DNA of 15,080 nt from assembly GCA_910585015.1 (NCBI GenBank), contig CAJUCT010000063.1, positions 1 through 15,080 of the forward strand, read 5' to 3'. This DNA is from an uncultured Acetatifactor sp. Lineage in GTDB: Bacteria > Bacillota > Clostridia > Lachnospirales > Lachnospiraceae. The translations under genes were made by a program, and so were the position numbers. The notes below the pieces were generated by a model. The model worked only from the letters and a program-made list of their open reading frames with translations, was not told the DNA's origin and did not search any database. Below are positions 14,114 to 15,080 of the stretch, in pieces. How positions within the stretch are numbered: position 1 is the stretch's first letter; each line of letters starts with the position of its first letter.

Positions 14114-14887
14114 ATGGATAATATTTTTATAGAAGGCTTACAGGGCATGGGAAAGTCCACTCTATTGTCGGAGATCGCCCGGCGCAGGCCGGAGTACAAA
14201 GTGTGCCGGGAAGGGGATTACTCGCCGGTGGAACTGGCCTGGTGTACATGGATGGACGGGGAGCAATACGCGGCAATGCTGGAGAAGTACGTTTCCATAC
14301 GCAGGGAGATCGAGGCAGGTACATTCCGGGAGGGAGAGCATTATATTGTGACCTACACCAAGATTTTGACAGATGTACCTGGCTTTCATAAGGATCTGGA
14401 GCAGTATGAGATCTACAATGGCAGGAGGACATTGCAGGACATGGAGCAGATTATTTTTACAAGGTATGCGCGGTTTCACGGCAGCGGATACTTGTTTGAG
14501 TGCGCCTTTCTCCAGAACATTGTGGAAGATCTGATCCTGTTCCACCAGTTGGACGATGAGGAAATCCTTTCATTTTACCAAAGACTGTACGCTGTCATGC
14601 CCAAGGAGCATTTCAGACTATTGTATCTCTACAGTGACAAAATTGCAGAGAATATCAGGATTATACAGAAGGAACGCTCCGACGATCAAGGAAACCAAAT
14701 GTGGTATCCTATTATGATGAAGTATCTGGTAAATTCGCCCTATGGAAAGGCTCATGGATATAATGACTTCGAGGACTTGATCTCCCACCTGCAGCACCGA
14801 CAGCAGGTGGAACTGCGGATTGTACGGGAGATAATAGGAGATCGCGCCAGGATCATTCCGGCCAAGGAAGACTTTGCGGCGGTGTGA
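14114..14887 (+). CDS. P-loop kinase-like protein
   Basis: The predicted product has 257 residues. The N-terminus carries a Walker A motif, GLQGMGKST (8-16), directly after a first hydrophobic beta strand, as in the thymidylate/deoxynucleoside kinase fold. The rest is helical and rich in Tyr, Glu and Arg. A later LLYLYSDKIAENIR block (about residues 167-180) resembles the LID-adjacent strand-helix of nucleoside-kinase-like proteins. The substrate is not evident, and it could phosphorylate a nucleoside, a sugar or a drug. ATAGGAGGAAACT precedes the ATG. It follows the ABC-F gene on the same strand with a 195-bp gap and could share its inducible transcript. A possible terminator follows. Confidence 0.75.
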   Translation: MDNIFIEGLQGMGKSTLLSEIARRRPEYKVCREGDYSPVELAWCTWMDGEQYAAMLEKYVSIRREIEAGTFREGEHYIVTYTKILTDVPGFHKDLEQYEIYNGRRTLQDMEQIIFTRYARFHGSGYLFECAFLQNIVEDLILFHQLDDEEILSFYQRLYAVMPKEHFRLLYLYSDKIAENIRIIQKERSDDQGNQMWYPIMMKYLVNSPYGKAHGYNDFEDLISHLQHRQQVELRIVREIIGDRARIIPAKEDFAAV

Positions 14888-14902
14888 TTGAAGAATCTCC
14901 CA

Positions 14903-14937
14903 ATGTGGGGCGCTCTTGCATTGCGGCCCCATATTTT
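14903..14937 (+). terminator. Probable intrinsic terminator after the kinase-like gene
   Basis: ATGTGGGGC (14903-14911) pairs with GCCCCATAT (14926-14934) with one wobble and a 14-base loop. It is followed by only four Ts, so efficiency is uncertain. Confidence 0.55.
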
Positions 14938-14947
14938 GAAAAGGGTC

Positions 14948-14976
14948 TTGACAAATCCGTCTACATAGTGTAGTCT
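14948..14976 (+). promoter_or_regulatory. Promoter of the BlaI-family gene
   Basis: Consensus TTGACA (14948-14953), a 17-bp spacer and a weak -10 TAGTCT (14971-14976). The -10 lies inside the first operator dyad, which fits repression by direct occlusion. Confidence 0.55.
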
Positions 14977-15001
14977 GTATGTTAGACTACACTATGTAGA
15001 C
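14959..15001. promoter_or_regulatory. Double operator for a BlaI/MecI-type repressor
   Basis: A perfect 18-bp inverted repeat (14959-14976 and 14984-15001) surrounds a 7-base centre. Each arm is itself a dyad, CTACATAGTGTAG (14961-14973) and CTACACTATGTAG (14987-14999), with the TACA..TGTA pattern of BlaI/MecI/CopY operators. Two dimers could bind side by side over the promoter. The gene that follows encodes such a repressor, so autoregulation is expected. Confidence 0.8.
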
Positions 15002-15015
15002 AGGAGGCTGTGCTT

Positions 15016-15080
15016 ATGGCAGAAATTCAATTAGGGGCTGTGGAGGCCCGTTTTGCGGACATCATCTGGGAGAGAGAACC
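15016..15080 (+). CDS. BlaI/MecI/CopY-family repressor (5' end only)
   Basis: The gene is cut by the end of the window after 21 full codons. The visible N-terminus (MAEIQLGAVEARFADIIWERE) matches the start of the winged-helix domain in BlaI-type penicillinase repressors, where an acidic LG..E..FADIIWE helix is typical of clostridial members. These repressors bind TACA..TGTA dyads as dimers and are cleaved by a BlaR1/M56 protease upon beta-lactam sensing. An M56 gene is expected just downstream but is not in view. AGGAGG (15002-15007) precedes the ATG. Confidence 0.8.
   Translation, partial: MAEIQLGAVEARFADIIWERE

Overview
The window looks like a chromosomal stretch from a Gram-positive anaerobe of the class Clostridia, most likely a gut Lachnospiraceae. 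This is inferred, not computed. The reasons are strong AGGAGG-type ribosome binding sites, TTGACA/TATAAT promoters with 17-bp spacers, an Lsa/CplR-like ABC-F gene, a BlaI-type repressor, a luxS-mtnN pair, a GtrA protein and a clostridial-style chemoreceptor signalling domain. No phage, plasmid, CRISPR, tRNA or rRNA feature was seen.

Region 1 (1-4635, + strand) is accessory in character. A lipoprotein gene has a C-terminal domain resembling DUF3298/RsiV. It is preceded by a 34-bp tandem repeat that carries several ribosome-binding-site/ATG pairs and a micro-ORF whose stop overlaps the lipoprotein start (ATGA). Next is a WG-repeat protein gene split over three frames by what look like three one-base losses in homopolymers. 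After it comes a gene-free stretch with two identical 81-bp hairpin-forming repeats, then a small membrane protein of unknown function and a terminator.

Region 2 (4636-6320, + strand) carries a D-2-hydroxyacid dehydrogenase and a GtrA-family membrane protein, each with its own promoter. It ends at a perfect 14-bp-stem bidirectional terminator.

Region 3 (6334-8926, - strand) carries luxS then mtnN, the two enzymes that detoxify S-adenosylhomocysteine and yield the AI-2 precursor. They are followed by an unknown membrane protein. A 142-bp palindromic element sits immediately after mtnN.

Region 4 (9205-11992, + strand) carries cardiolipin synthase, a second copy of the 142-bp element, and a chemoreceptor signalling domain lacking its sensor half. 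Both element copies are exactly 142 bp, about 90% identical, and flanked by different short direct repeats (11-13 bp and 9 bp) that look like target-site duplications. They are best read as a MITE-like non-autonomous mobile element.

Region 5 (12041-15080, + strand) is a resistance and stress module. An Lsa-like ABC-F ribosomal protection protein is preceded by a promoter, a three-codon leader peptide (Met-Arg-Ile-stop) and an intrinsic terminator 30 bp before the start codon, the layout of antibiotic-induced ribosome-mediated attenuation. A P-loop kinase-like protein follows. The window ends in the first codons of a BlaI/MecI-family repressor, whose promoter is covered by two inverted operator dyads.
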